DNA of 64,000 bases from the NCBI GenBank assembly GCA_903871605.1, contig CAIQHF010000024.1, forward strand, positions 62,001 to 126,000, given 5' to 3'. Of the stretch, positions 25,298-33,637 are shown in pieces. The notes beneath the pieces were generated by a model. The model ran no database searches. It worked only from the letters and a program-made list of their open reading frames with translations, and was not told the DNA's origin. The stretch comes from an uncultured Sphingomonadaceae bacterium. GTDB taxonomy: Bacteria > Pseudomonadota > Alphaproteobacteria > Sphingomonadales > Sphingomonadaceae. Positions within the stretch are counted from its first letter, which is position 1. Each line of letters begins with the position of its first letter. The position numbers and the translations under genes are program-made.

Positions 25298-26094
25298 CGC
25301 AGATGTCCGAGCCCGCGGTCCTTTACGAAACGAGCGGCGCCGGCATGACCCCGCACGTCGCTGTGGTCACGATCAACCGCCCGCACGCGCGCAATGCGAT
25401 CGACGGTGCCGTGGCCAGGGCCCTGGACGACATCGTCAAGCGGACCGAAGCCGATCCCGATATCTGGACAGTGCTGCTAACGAGCGCGGGCGGAAAGGCC
25501 TTCTCCGCCGGTGCCGATCTCAAGGCGGTGGCGGCTGGCGAGGGCGACTCGATCGCGACCCCCGACGGCGGCTTCGCGGGTTTCACCAGCGCGCTGCGCA
25601 GCAAGCCGTGGATCGCGGCGGTGGAAGGCTACGCGCTGGGCGGCGGATGCGAGATCGCGCTGGCCTGTGATCTGATCGTGGCGGCGCGCGATGCCAGCTT
25701 CGGCCTGCCGGAGGTCAGGCGGGGCCTGATCGCAGCGGCCGGCGGCCTCTACCGTCTGCCGCGCGTGCTGCCGCCGAGGCGCGCGCTCGAATTGATCATG
25801 ACCGGTGCGCCGGTCGAGGCGGCGGAGATGCATCGGCTGGGCGTCGTCAGCCGCCTCGCCGAGCCGGGAGATGCGCTGGGCCAGGCGCTTGTGCTCGCCG
25901 CCGGGATCAATGCTAGCGCGCCGCTCGCGGTGCGCGAGAGCCTGGGTATCGCGCGCCGGGCCATCTCGCGCGACGAAGCCGAGATGCAGGCGCTCAGCGA
26001 TGAAGCCATCGCGCGCGTCGCGCAGAGCGAAGATTTCCGAACCGGTGTGCGCGCCTTCGTGAACAAGCAGGCGCCGGAATGGAACGCGCGATGA
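25294..26094 (+). CDS. Enoyl-CoA hydratase (crotonase), both catalytic glutamates present
   Basis: 266 residues from an ATG that overlaps the stop of the ligase gene (ATGA). The oxyanion-hole segments are AFSAGADLKAV and the one around YALGGGCEIALACDLIV. Both glutamates used by hydratases are present (GGGCE and GLPEVRRG), making this the only single-domain crotonase in the window with the full catalytic pair. The end FVNKQAPEWNAR is normal for the family. Hydration of a 2-enoyl-CoA is expected. Its place between a CoA synthetase and a thiolase-like gene suggests it serves the first round of degradation. Confidence 0.9.
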   Translation: MTQMSEPAVLYETSGAGMTPHVAVVTINRPHARNAIDGAVARALDDIVKRTEADPDIWTVLLTSAGGKAFSAGADLKAVAAGEGDSIATPDGGFAGFTSALRSKPWIAAVEGYALGGGCEIALACDLIVAARDASFGLPEVRRGLIAAAGGLYRLPRVLPPRRALELIMTGAPVEAAEMHRLGVVSRLAEPGDALGQALVLAAGINASAPLAVRESLGIARRAISRDEAEMQALSDEAIARVAQSEDFRTGVRAFVNKQAPEWNAR

Positions 26095-27587
26095 CCAGCA
26101 TGCCGGACGACGATCGCACCCCGGTTATCTTCGCGATCGGCGAATGCAGTTTCAGGCCGGCATCGCTCGCGGAAAGCCTCGATCCGGTCGCGCTCATGTC
26201 GCTGGCGATCGATGCTGCCGAAGCGGAGTGCAGCATCGCCTTTGCTGCCGAGGCGGACTCGATCGACGTGGTGAGCCAGTATAGCTGGCAATATCGCGAC
26301 GCCGCACAGGCGCTGTGCCGATACCGTCGGATCGCCCCGCGGCGCGTCGTCTACGGGCAGGCTGGCGGCGAGAGCCCGATCCGGCTGATCCATGAAGCGG
26401 CGCTTCGGATAGCGCAGGGCAAGAGCGGCCTCGCCATCGTCGTCGGCGGTGAGAGCCAGCACAGCGCCACCGCCGCAGAACGCAGCGGCACGGCGCTGCC
26501 CTGGCCGGCGATGGAACCGGAGGCGGCGCCAAGGATCGGGGCGGAGGACATCCTCCTGCCAATGTCGATCCGCTACGGTCTCGTTCAGCCCGTCATCCTC
26601 TATCCCTTCTACGAGAATGCGGCGACGGCGGCATGGGGACAGACGCCGCGCGAGGCGCTCGACGAATCCGGCCGGCTCTGGAGCCATTATTCGCAGATCG
26701 CAGCCGACAATCCCTGGTCCTGGCAGAAACAGCCGCTGTCGGCCGAGGCGATCGTCACGCCGACGGCCGACAATCGCATCATCGCCTGGCCCTATACCAA
26801 GCGGATGGTCGCCAATCCCTCCGTCAACCAGTCCGCCGCGATCGGGATCGCCAGTCTGGCGTGGGCGAAGGCGCACGGCGTGCCGGAAAGCCGGATCGTC
26901 CATATCGGTGATGGCGTGGCGGCGATCGAACCGCGCGACATCCTCCAGCGGGACGATTATCGCCGCAGCCCCGCGCAGGATGTCGTGTTGGAGGAGATCG
27001 TGCGCCTCGCCGGTCCGCGCGGCTTCGCCCATCAGGAACTCTACAGCTGCTTCCCGATCGTGCCCAAGCTCGCGATGCGCCGGCTCGGCCTGTCGCCTTC
27101 CGATGCGGCGACTGTAACGGGCGGTCTGCCATATTTCGGCGCGCCGTTGAACAATTACATGACGCACGCGGCCTGCGCGATGGTGCGGTGCCTTCGTGAC
27201 GACGGGACGCGTGGGCTTCTCTACGGGCAGGGCGAGTTCCTGACCAAGCATCATGCTCTATTGTTTTCGGCGGACCGTTTCGAGACGGTGCTGCAACCTG
27301 ATTACGACAGGACAGCCATGGCGGATGCGCGGCGCGGGCCTTGCCCGGTTCTGATCGAGACGGCGGACGGCGGCGAGATCGAGACATTCACGGTCGTGCA
27401 TGGGCGAGACGGCGCGCCGTCGCTCGGCATCGTGATCGTGCGGACGCCATTGGGCGAGCGGACGTTGACCCATGTGCCGGCGGCCGATCGCTCGACGATC
27501 GATCAACTGGAAGCGCTGGATGAGTCGCCGATCGGGCTGTCCGGTCGCATAACGCGGCAAGACGAGATACAGATATTCAGCCTGTAG
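26091..27587 (+). CDS. Thiolase-like protein (TLP1-type) lacking the nucleophilic cysteine
   Basis: 498 residues; ATG overlaps the hydratase stop (ATGA). It has a thiolase fold (VVYGQAGGESPIRLIHEAA; IAQGKSGLAIVVGGESQHS; FAHQELYSCFPIVPKLA; GGLPYFGAPLNNYMTHA). There is also an extra C-terminal domain of about 90 residues (TVVHGRDGAPSLGIVIVRTP) like the one added in thiolase-like proteins type 1. Where true thiolases have the CxS nucleophile this protein reads GQAGGES, so normal thiolysis is unlikely unless another cysteine takes over. It may bind acyl-CoA, catalyse an aldol or retro-aldol reaction, or act with another subunit. It is the last tightly coupled gene of the run that starts at 19157. 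Confidence 0.8.
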   Translation: MTSMPDDDRTPVIFAIGECSFRPASLAESLDPVALMSLAIDAAEAECSIAFAAEADSIDVVSQYSWQYRDAAQALCRYRRIAPRRVVYGQAGGESPIRLIHEAALRIAQGKSGLAIVVGGESQHSATAAERSGTALPWPAMEPEAAPRIGAEDILLPMSIRYGLVQPVILYPFYENAATAAWGQTPREALDESGRLWSHYSQIAADNPWSWQKQPLSAEAIVTPTADNRIIAWPYTKRMVANPSVNQSAAIGIASLAWAKAHGVPESRIVHIGDGVAAIEPRDILQRDDYRRSPAQDVVLEEIVRLAGPRGFAHQELYSCFPIVPKLAMRRLGLSPSDAATVTGGLPYFGAPLNNYMTHAACAMVRCLRDDGTRGLLYGQGEFLTKHHALLFSADRFETVLQPDYDRTAMADARRGPCPVLIETADGGEIETFTVVHGRDGAPSLGIVIVRTPLGERTLTHVPAADRSTIDQLEALDESPIGLSGRITRQDEIQIFSL

Positions 27588-28020
27588 AGCGTTGCGCCCG
27601 TATGTTGCGCTGCAATATCGCACGCTGGAGTTCGGGCCGCGATCCAGTGCAAAGCCGAAAACCTATAGCCGCGGTCCATAGATGACCGTTCCAATTCAAT
27701 TAGACCCGGCCCGTGCCTTGGAGGACACGAGGGATAACGGCGGCGATGGATGCCCGCCGAGATTGGACTGGAGAGAGATGGCCTGCTGTGCCTTCGCGAT
27801 CTTCCTTATAGCCCGGATGCTCGATCTGGTGGAGGCGGTGCGCGCCGCCCTTTTCGGAGCGCGGCCCGTCGTCGAGGCCAGGGCTTCGGCGGCCGTCGCC
27901 TGGACTCCCGGAGGGGCCGCTCCCGCAGCCGCATCCCGGCCCATACCCTAGCATTCAGCACGACCCTTCGCGGGGTTTCGCCCGCTTGCCGAGACCCGGC
28001 CGTCGATCGGAGAATTTGAT
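27588..28020. other. Region before the isomerase gene: promoter and leader
   Basis: 433 bases between the thiolase-like and isomerase genes. It includes CAATTAG (27697-27703), a half-site like those of the 7-2-7 elements, and a weak small reading frame (27682-27951). The isomerase start is preceded by GGAGAATTT. No terminator is obvious. Confidence 0.4.
27682..27951 (+). CDS. Possible small single-span membrane protein
   Basis: 89 codons with a hydrophobic segment in the middle (MACCAFAIFLIARMLDLVEAV) and an alanine/proline-rich end. No family is recognised and no good ribosome-binding site precedes the ATG. Both other frames on the opposite strand are also open here, so this may be a chance frame. 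It is listed because the membrane segment is well formed and the next gene is also a membrane protein. Confidence 0.28.
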   Translation: MTVPIQLDPARALEDTRDNGGDGCPPRLDWREMACCAFAIFLIARMLDLVEAVRAALFGARPVVEARASAAVAWTPGGAAPAAASRPIP

Positions 28021-29943
28021 ATGCAGACCGCCTATGCCGAGGGGACGATTACCCCCCAATTCGCCAAGCCGCCCCGGGTCGGCCCGGTCACCAGATCGCG
28101 CCAGCGGCGCACGTTGATCGGCTATGCGCTCGTCTGCGTGTTGGGCGTGCTTCCCTATCTGGTCGGCGCATCGCCGGCGTTGCAGGCGGCGGGGTTCGGG
28201 CTGCTCTTCCCAGGGGCGGGCTTTTTGTGCGCTGGTGGTTTCGCGCTGCTGCTATTTCCGTTGACCCTCATTCTCTTCGGAATGAGCCTGATCGCCTGGT
28301 TCGGATCGGGCATGATCATCGCGCCGACGATCCTGTGGTTCGGCACCGCCGCGCTGGCGGCGGCGCTGACCGGTGAAGCGATCACGGTGTATGGGCCGCT
28401 CTGCTCGGTTGCGCTGGTGGCGGGTACGGCGATCTTCCTCCAGCGGCGCACGATGAAGCGTTCGGCGGCGGATCTCACGATGCTGGCGGCGCGCAAGCAA
28501 TATCTGCCGGCCGCGATCGAACGCGTGCGGGCCGAAGCCGCGCCTCCCGCCGAGCCTGCCGAGCGCGAGATGACGCCCGCCGAGCTCGGCGGCATCCGCT
28601 ACATGCTGGATCGCGCGCTGCAGCCGATCGACGGCTTCAGCGGCTTCGACAAGATCGACCAGTTTCAGACGTCGGCGCTGCGCTATCAGATCAACCTGCT
28701 GGGCTATGGCCTCGGCCTATCGCAGTGCAACGTTACTCCCAATTTCCACGGCTATGTCTCGCAGGCGCAGCGCAACCTCGTCGAGAAGTACCTGCTCAAG
28801 AAGGTGTGGGACTATTGGATCTATGAGACGGCATGGGGCCATTTCAACTTCACCAATTTCGATCCGGCCGGCCGCGACAACATCATGCTGACCGGCTGGC
28901 TCGGTCTGCAGGCCAATCTGTACATGGCCAATACCGGAGACATGCGCTACGCGCAGCCCGGCAGCCTGCCATTCCGGCTCAACAAGACCAAGACCTTCGA
29001 ACATAGCGTCCATTCGCTGGCGAAATCGGTCCACGAGAATTTCGAGGTCTCGCCGTTCGGCCTCTATGCCTGCGAACCCAACTGGATCTATCCGATCTGC
29101 AATTTCTACGGGATGACGTCGCTCGTCATTCACGATCGCCTGCACGGCACTGATTACGTTCAGCCGACACTCGCGCCGTGGCTGAACAAACTCGATCAGG
29201 AATTTACCGATCAGAAGGGCTCCGTCATCGGGCTGCGGTCCGACCTGACCGGCATCGAGGTGCCGTTCCCGACGGGCGAGATCGCGTTCGCCACCATGAC
29301 CAACAGCTTCGCGCCCGATCGTGCCGAGCGCATGTGGGCGATCGCGCGTACCGAGATCGGATCGTTGCTCACCGATGGCCTCAACAAGGCCTCGCGTCTG
29401 CCGCTTCCCGGCGCCGGCATCGATACCGGCAATTACCGGCGAGGCCATGTCGGTGCCTATGGCGGCGTCATCCAGACCGCGCACGAATTCGGCGATGCCG
29501 AGTTCGCCCGGGTGGTTCAGGATACGCTCGACGAATATGGAGCGCTCGACACGACGGGCGGAGTCTATCGCTTCGCCAAGGGTTCGAATCAGGCGAACGT
29601 CACCGCGGCCTACGCCCGTTTCTGGCGGACCGGCGATTATCGCAACGCGATCACCAAGGGGCCGCCGTCGAGCGCGTTCACCGGCCCGCTGCTCACCGAT
29701 GCGCGCTATCCCGAGGTTCTCGTAGCGGCGGCGACCAGCAAGGGCGAGGATCTGCGGCTGGTGCTGTATCCCGGCGGCGCAGGCGGCCGCGAGACGCTAC
29801 GGATCGAGCGGCTCCATCCCGGCCGATCCTACACCGTGACGGGTGCGACGGAGCCGGGCATCGTGGCGCTGCCCGATGGCACGGCGAAGCTCTCGGTCGA
29901 TCTGTCCGGTCGAACCGAAGTGCTGATCCGCCCTGCGTCCTGA
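28021..29943 (+). CDS. Membrane-anchored linalool isomerase / linalool dehydratase-isomerase family protein
   Basis: 640 residues. The first 170 contain four to five membrane segments (IGYALVCVLGVLPYLVG, GAGFLCAGGFALLLFPL, FGMSLIAWFGSGMIIAP, LCSVALVAGTAIFL). A soluble domain of the linalool dehydratase/isomerase (Ldi) family follows from about 195. Hallmarks: Cys351 and Cys360 nine residues apart in YACEPNWIYPIC, followed by the conserved DRLHGTDY; and upstream GRDNIMLTGWLGL. In the Castellaniella enzyme the paired cysteines form the active site, with the motif CEPDNYFVQC in the same spacing. A membrane-anchored relative of about this length, linalool isomerase, is known from Thauera linaloolentis. 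Expected reaction: isomerisation of a tertiary allylic alcohol (linalool type) to a primary one (geraniol type). A zinc alcohol dehydrogenase gene follows after 67 bases and would take the product. Substrates such as nerolidol remain possible. Confidence 0.85.
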   Translation: MQTAYAEGTITPQFAKPPRVGPVTRSRQRRTLIGYALVCVLGVLPYLVGASPALQAAGFGLLFPGAGFLCAGGFALLLFPLTLILFGMSLIAWFGSGMIIAPTILWFGTAALAAALTGEAITVYGPLCSVALVAGTAIFLQRRTMKRSAADLTMLAARKQYLPAAIERVRAEAAPPAEPAEREMTPAELGGIRYMLDRALQPIDGFSGFDKIDQFQTSALRYQINLLGYGLGLSQCNVTPNFHGYVSQAQRNLVEKYLLKKVWDYWIYETAWGHFNFTNFDPAGRDNIMLTGWLGLQANLYMANTGDMRYAQPGSLPFRLNKTKTFEHSVHSLAKSVHENFEVSPFGLYACEPNWIYPICNFYGMTSLVIHDRLHGTDYVQPTLAPWLNKLDQEFTDQKGSVIGLRSDLTGIEVPFPTGEIAFATMTNSFAPDRAERMWAIARTEIGSLLTDGLNKASRLPLPGAGIDTGNYRRGHVGAYGGVIQTAHEFGDAEFARVVQDTLDEYGALDTTGGVYRFAKGSNQANVTAAYARFWRTGDYRNAITKGPPSSAFTGPLLTDARYPEVLVAAATSKGEDLRLVLYPGGAGGRETLRIERLHPGRSYTVTGATEPGIVALPDGTAKLSVDLSGRTEVLIRPAS

Positions 29944-29952
29944 TATCCACGC

Positions 29953-29978
29953 CGCCCGGCCAGGTTTCCGGCCGGGCG
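29953..29978 (+). other. Hairpin between isomerase and alcohol dehydrogenase genes
   Basis: CGCCCGGCC and GGCCGGGCG form a 9-base perfect stem around AGGTTTCC, ten bases after the isomerase stop. Only a weak AT run (ATAT) follows. It could attenuate transcription or protect the 3' end of the isomerase message. Confidence 0.45.
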
Positions 29979-30010
29979 ATATGGCCACGTTCATCGCATC
30001 AGGAGAGATC

Positions 30011-31117
30011 ATGGATATCATCGCAGCGGTCGCCGAGGGCGCCGGCGCCGCCTTCTCGCTCGAGCATCTCCAGCTTGACGAGCCCCGGCCCGACGAGGTC
30101 CTCGTCCGTATCGCCGCCGTCGGCCTGTGCCATACCGACATCACCTGCCGCGATCATGGTGTCGGCAGCGTCTTTCCGGCAGTGCTCGGCCATGAGGGCG
30201 CGGGCGTGGTCGAAAAGGTCGGCAGCGCGGTCAGCAAGGTGCGACCCGGCGATCGCGTCGCGCTGACCTTCCGGTCGTGCGGACAGTGCCGCAAATGCAC
30301 GACCGGCAATCCGGCCTATTGCGAGACGATGCCGCTGCTCAATTATATCGGGCGGCGATCGGACGGGACGAGCGCGCTCCGGCGCGACGGCGCGCCGATC
30401 GGCAGCAACTTCTTCGGCCAGTCCTCGTTCGCGAGCCACGCGCTCGCCTACGAGACCAATCTCGTGATCGTACCGGACGGCATTCCGCTGTCCGTCGCGG
30501 CGCCGCTGGGATGCGGCGTGCAGACGGGTGCGGGCGCGGTGATGCGGTCGCTGGCCTGCGAGCCGGGGTCGTCGATCGTCGTCATCGGGGGCGGCACGGT
30601 CGGCCTCAGCTCGGTGATGGCGGCGAAGGTCCGCGAATGCGCGGCCATCATCGTCGTCGAGCCGGTCGAGCAGCGGCGCGCGCTGGCGCTCGAGATCGGG
30701 GCGACCGAGGCGGTCGATCCGAACGGCACCGATGTCGCCGCTGCCATCCGCGCGATCGTTCCGGCGGGCGTGGACTATGTCGTCGATACGACAGGGCGGC
30801 CCGATATCCTGGCCGCGTCGCTGGGCTATCTGGGGAGCCGCGGTGCGCTTGGCCTGGTGGGCGTGTCGGCGCAGCCCGACGCGCAGCTGGCGCTAGCGCT
30901 GGGCGGCTTCATCACCGCGGGCCATCGCGTGATCGGCATCATCGAGGGAGACAGCGAGCCGGACGCGTTCATTCCCGAACTCATAGACCTGTATCGGGCC
31001 GGGCGCTTTCCGTTCGATCGGCTGATCCGCACCTACCCGTTCGATAGGATCAACGAGGCAATAAGGGATCAGCATGATGGCCAGTGCATCAAGCCGGTCC
31101 TTCTTCTTGCCGACTGA
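30011..31117 (+). CDS. Zinc-dependent alcohol dehydrogenase (MDR), GeoA/benzyl-alcohol type
   Basis: 368 residues; AGGAGAG lies four bases before the ATG. The catalytic zinc ligands are in GLCHTDITCRD and GHEGAGVVE. The structural zinc is held by the four cysteines in CGQCRKCTTGNPAYC. The NAD-binding fold has VIGGGTVGLS. It belongs with aryl- and allyl-alcohol dehydrogenases such as benzyl alcohol and geraniol dehydrogenase, which oxidise primary allylic alcohols to aldehydes. Directly downstream of the Ldi-family gene it would convert a geraniol-type alcohol to the aldehyde, which the dehydrogenase at 21686 could oxidise further (inference from context). Confidence 0.9.
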   Translation: MDIIAAVAEGAGAAFSLEHLQLDEPRPDEVLVRIAAVGLCHTDITCRDHGVGSVFPAVLGHEGAGVVEKVGSAVSKVRPGDRVALTFRSCGQCRKCTTGNPAYCETMPLLNYIGRRSDGTSALRRDGAPIGSNFFGQSSFASHALAYETNLVIVPDGIPLSVAAPLGCGVQTGAGAVMRSLACEPGSSIVVIGGGTVGLSSVMAAKVRECAAIIVVEPVEQRRALALEIGATEAVDPNGTDVAAAIRAIVPAGVDYVVDTTGRPDILAASLGYLGSRGALGLVGVSAQPDAQLALALGGFITAGHRVIGIIEGDSEPDAFIPELIDLYRAGRFPFDRLIRTYPFDRINEAIRDQHDGQCIKPVLLLAD

Positions 31118-31178
31118 GCCTCGCCCGTCGTCAGTGGCCGATTGATAGAGCACAGTCATATATATTTTGAGATTTCTA

Positions 31179-31194
31179 TTAATCAATCAATTAA
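31179..31194. promoter_or_regulatory. 7-2-7 operator-like element upstream of the TonB receptor gene
   Basis: TTAATCA-AT-CAATTAA, five of seven positions paired between the arms, within an AT-rich promoter and 59 bases before the receptor ATG. It is one of seven related elements. Confidence 0.55.
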
Positions 31195-31253
31195 CTTTTC
31201 CATAAAGCTGATTATCGGCATACGAGAAAATATAAGCTCGGGGAGGATAGAAG

Positions 31254-33599
31254 ATGAGATCGCATATGCGCAGGTCGCTGCTGGCCGGTTGCGCCACGCT
31301 CGTTGCAATGATGGCGGTGGCGCCCGCCTGGTCCCAGGCCGCCGCGCAGGTTCCGGCCTCCGTCCCGGCCGAGCCCGCGACGCAGACTGCAGCGCCCGCC
31401 ACATCCGAAATGGCGGCCCCGCCGGCGGCGGAACCGATCGGCGACATCGTCGTGACCGCGCAGCGCCGTTCCGAATCTATCATGAAGGTGCCGATCGCGA
31501 TCACCGCGCTCAGCAACGCGACGCTCACTCAGCAGGGCATCACGCAGACCAGCAACCTCAGCGGCGCGGTGCCGTCGCTGCAGGTCAACAGCCCTTACGG
31601 CGACACCCAGCCCAACTTCACCATCCGCGGCATCGGCGTCGGCAACGAATATACGGCGAACCAGGCGTCGCCCGTCGGCATCTATGTCGACGACGCCTAT
31701 CTCGCCGCACGTGCCGATCACGGCATGCAGATATTCGATCTGCAGCGGGTGGAGGTGCTGCGCGGGCCGCAGGGCACGCTCTACGGTCGCAACACGACCG
31801 GCGGCGCGATCAACTTCATCTCGGTGAAACCGTCGCTGTCCGGCACCAGTGGCTACGGCCAGATCGGCTACGGCGATTATAATTCCTTCTCGGCGCAGGG
31901 CGCGTTCGAGACGACGCTGAAGGACGATGTCGCTGGCGTCCGTTTCGCGGTAAACTACGCGAAGGCCGACGGCTATGTGAAGAATCTGTATCCGGGCGAG
32001 CCGGACGCCAACTCCACGGATACGATCTCCGGTCGCGCGATCATCCGCGTGAAGCCGGCCAGCAATCTGGACATCACGCTCAAATTCACCGGCAGTCATG
32101 CCAACCCCACCCAGGCGGCCGTGATCGACAAGGGCCTCGGCCCGGACGGCACCAACCTCGTCCAGAATTATTCGCGCGAGGAGCGCGGGTTGGGCTTCTG
32201 GGAGGTCGAGCAGCCTCGGCTCGGCCATAGCCCGACGACGGCTTACGGCACGCAGCTGACGATGGCCTATACGCTGAACGACGCCTTCACGCTCACGTCG
32301 ATGACGTCTTACGATTATGTGAAGCAGACGCTCTCGCAGGAAGGCTCCGGCACGCGACCGGGCAATTTCCAGCAGCTGATCGACACCAATTACGGCAACA
32401 CGTTCAACATGGTGAACCAGGAGCTGCGGCTGGCCTATTCGCACGGCAACACCAATGCTCAGGGTGGCCTCTATTTCGGCTATGATCAGGATCACAACCA
32501 CAGCGACGCCTGGCTTTTCGACGGCGCGCTGATGCTGGATTACCAGTATCGCCAGATCCGCAAATCCTACGCCGCCTTCGGGCAGGTCGATCAGAAGTTC
32601 GGCGATCATATCGGGATCACCGCCGGCCTTCGTTACACGATGGATCGTTCGGAATTCAAAGACTTCTACGCCGACGCCGCCGATTCTTCCCGCTACACCG
32701 GCCAGCGCGACTTCTCGATCTTTGACGATCCGGCCACAGCGACATTCCTGCACGGTTCCTACGTGAACGGCGCGATCGTCCCCGAGGCGCCCGTCCGGCT
32801 CAGCACTAACGCTCTGACAGGCCGCGCGGCGATCAACTACACGTTCGACGGCGGCGGCCTGCTCTACGCGAGCTACAACCGCGGCTATCGCGCGGGCGCG
32901 TTCTGCGGCGGCTGCGTGACCACTCCGACGGAAGAGATCGCCAAGCCCGAAACCGTGGACGCGTTCGAGGTCGGTGCAAAGGGACATCTCTTCAACAACC
33001 TGCTGACGGTCTCGACCTCGGCCTTCTGGATGAACTATCGCAATCAGCAGCTCGACGAGATCGACGGCGTCGATACGCATCTGCGGAACGCGCCGAAATC
33101 GCGCATCCGCGGCATCGAGTTCGAGGGCACTGGCCGGATCTCGCATGATTTCCGCGCCAAGCTGCAGGTCAGCTATCTCGATGCCGAATATCGCAAGCTC
33201 GTTCTCAATTCCGGCACGTTCGGACCGCTCGATCTCAAGGGCAACACGCAACCCTTCGCCCCGAAGCTTACGGTCAATGCCGGCCTCGACTGGGACATCG
33301 CGCATATCGGCGACGGTATCCTCAACTTCGCGCCGACGGTCATTTATACGAGCAAGATATATTTCAGCCCGTATAACGATGCCGGCGGCAACGGTAATCT
33401 GAATCAGGGCAAGAACGCCAAGGTCAACGCGCAACTGTCGTGGACGGGCGGGCCGTATACGGTTCGCCTGTGGGTCAACAACCTCTTCAATCGCAAGACC
33501 TACGTCTATGGTCTCGATCTGCGATCGGCCTTCGGCTTCGACTATCTGGTGCCGGGCGCCCCCCGGATGTTCGGCGGTTCGGTGCGTTACGCGTTCTGA
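31254..33599 (+). CDS. TonB-dependent receptor of the catabolic island
   Basis: 781 residues; GGGGAGGATAGAAG precedes the ATG. Signal peptide to about residue 28, a proline/alanine-rich spacer, TonB box region DIVVTAQRRSESIMKVPIAI, plug signature VEVLRGPQGTLYGRNTTGGAIN, and a barrel ending RMFGGSVRYAF. It lacks an STN domain, so it is a plain transporter. This subgroup is common in sphingomonads for bulky or hydrophobic carbon sources. Its promoter carries the same inverted repeat as the degradation genes, and an esterase gene follows after 38 bases. It therefore probably imports the substrate, or an ester of it, degraded by the neighbouring enzymes. The substrate is not visible from sequence. 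Confidence 0.92.
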   Translation: MRSHMRRSLLAGCATLVAMMAVAPAWSQAAAQVPASVPAEPATQTAAPATSEMAAPPAAEPIGDIVVTAQRRSESIMKVPIAITALSNATLTQQGITQTSNLSGAVPSLQVNSPYGDTQPNFTIRGIGVGNEYTANQASPVGIYVDDAYLAARADHGMQIFDLQRVEVLRGPQGTLYGRNTTGGAINFISVKPSLSGTSGYGQIGYGDYNSFSAQGAFETTLKDDVAGVRFAVNYAKADGYVKNLYPGEPDANSTDTISGRAIIRVKPASNLDITLKFTGSHANPTQAAVIDKGLGPDGTNLVQNYSREERGLGFWEVEQPRLGHSPTTAYGTQLTMAYTLNDAFTLTSMTSYDYVKQTLSQEGSGTRPGNFQQLIDTNYGNTFNMVNQELRLAYSHGNTNAQGGLYFGYDQDHNHSDAWLFDGALMLDYQYRQIRKSYAAFGQVDQKFGDHIGITAGLRYTMDRSEFKDFYADAADSSRYTGQRDFSIFDDPATATFLHGSYVNGAIVPEAPVRLSTNALTGRAAINYTFDGGGLLYASYNRGYRAGAFCGGCVTTPTEEIAKPETVDAFEVGAKGHLFNNLLTVSTSAFWMNYRNQQLDEIDGVDTHLRNAPKSRIRGIEFEGTGRISHDFRAKLQVSYLDAEYRKLVLNSGTFGPLDLKGNTQPFAPKLTVNAGLDWDIAHIGDGILNFAPTVIYTSKIYFSPYNDAGGNGNLNQGKNAKVNAQLSWTGGPYTVRLWVNNLFNRKTYVYGLDLRSAFGFDYLVPGAPRMFGGSVRYAF

Positions 33600-33637
33600 T
33601 CGGCGGCGTCGGACCAGGCAGCAACAGGGTCGAGCCT

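Noticed and set aside
31212-33434. Minus-strand open frame of 740 codons opposite the TonB receptor at 31254
   Set aside because: Mirror of the receptor codon pattern, no ribosome-binding site and no recognisable domain. The same holds for 52066-54450 opposite the second receptor.
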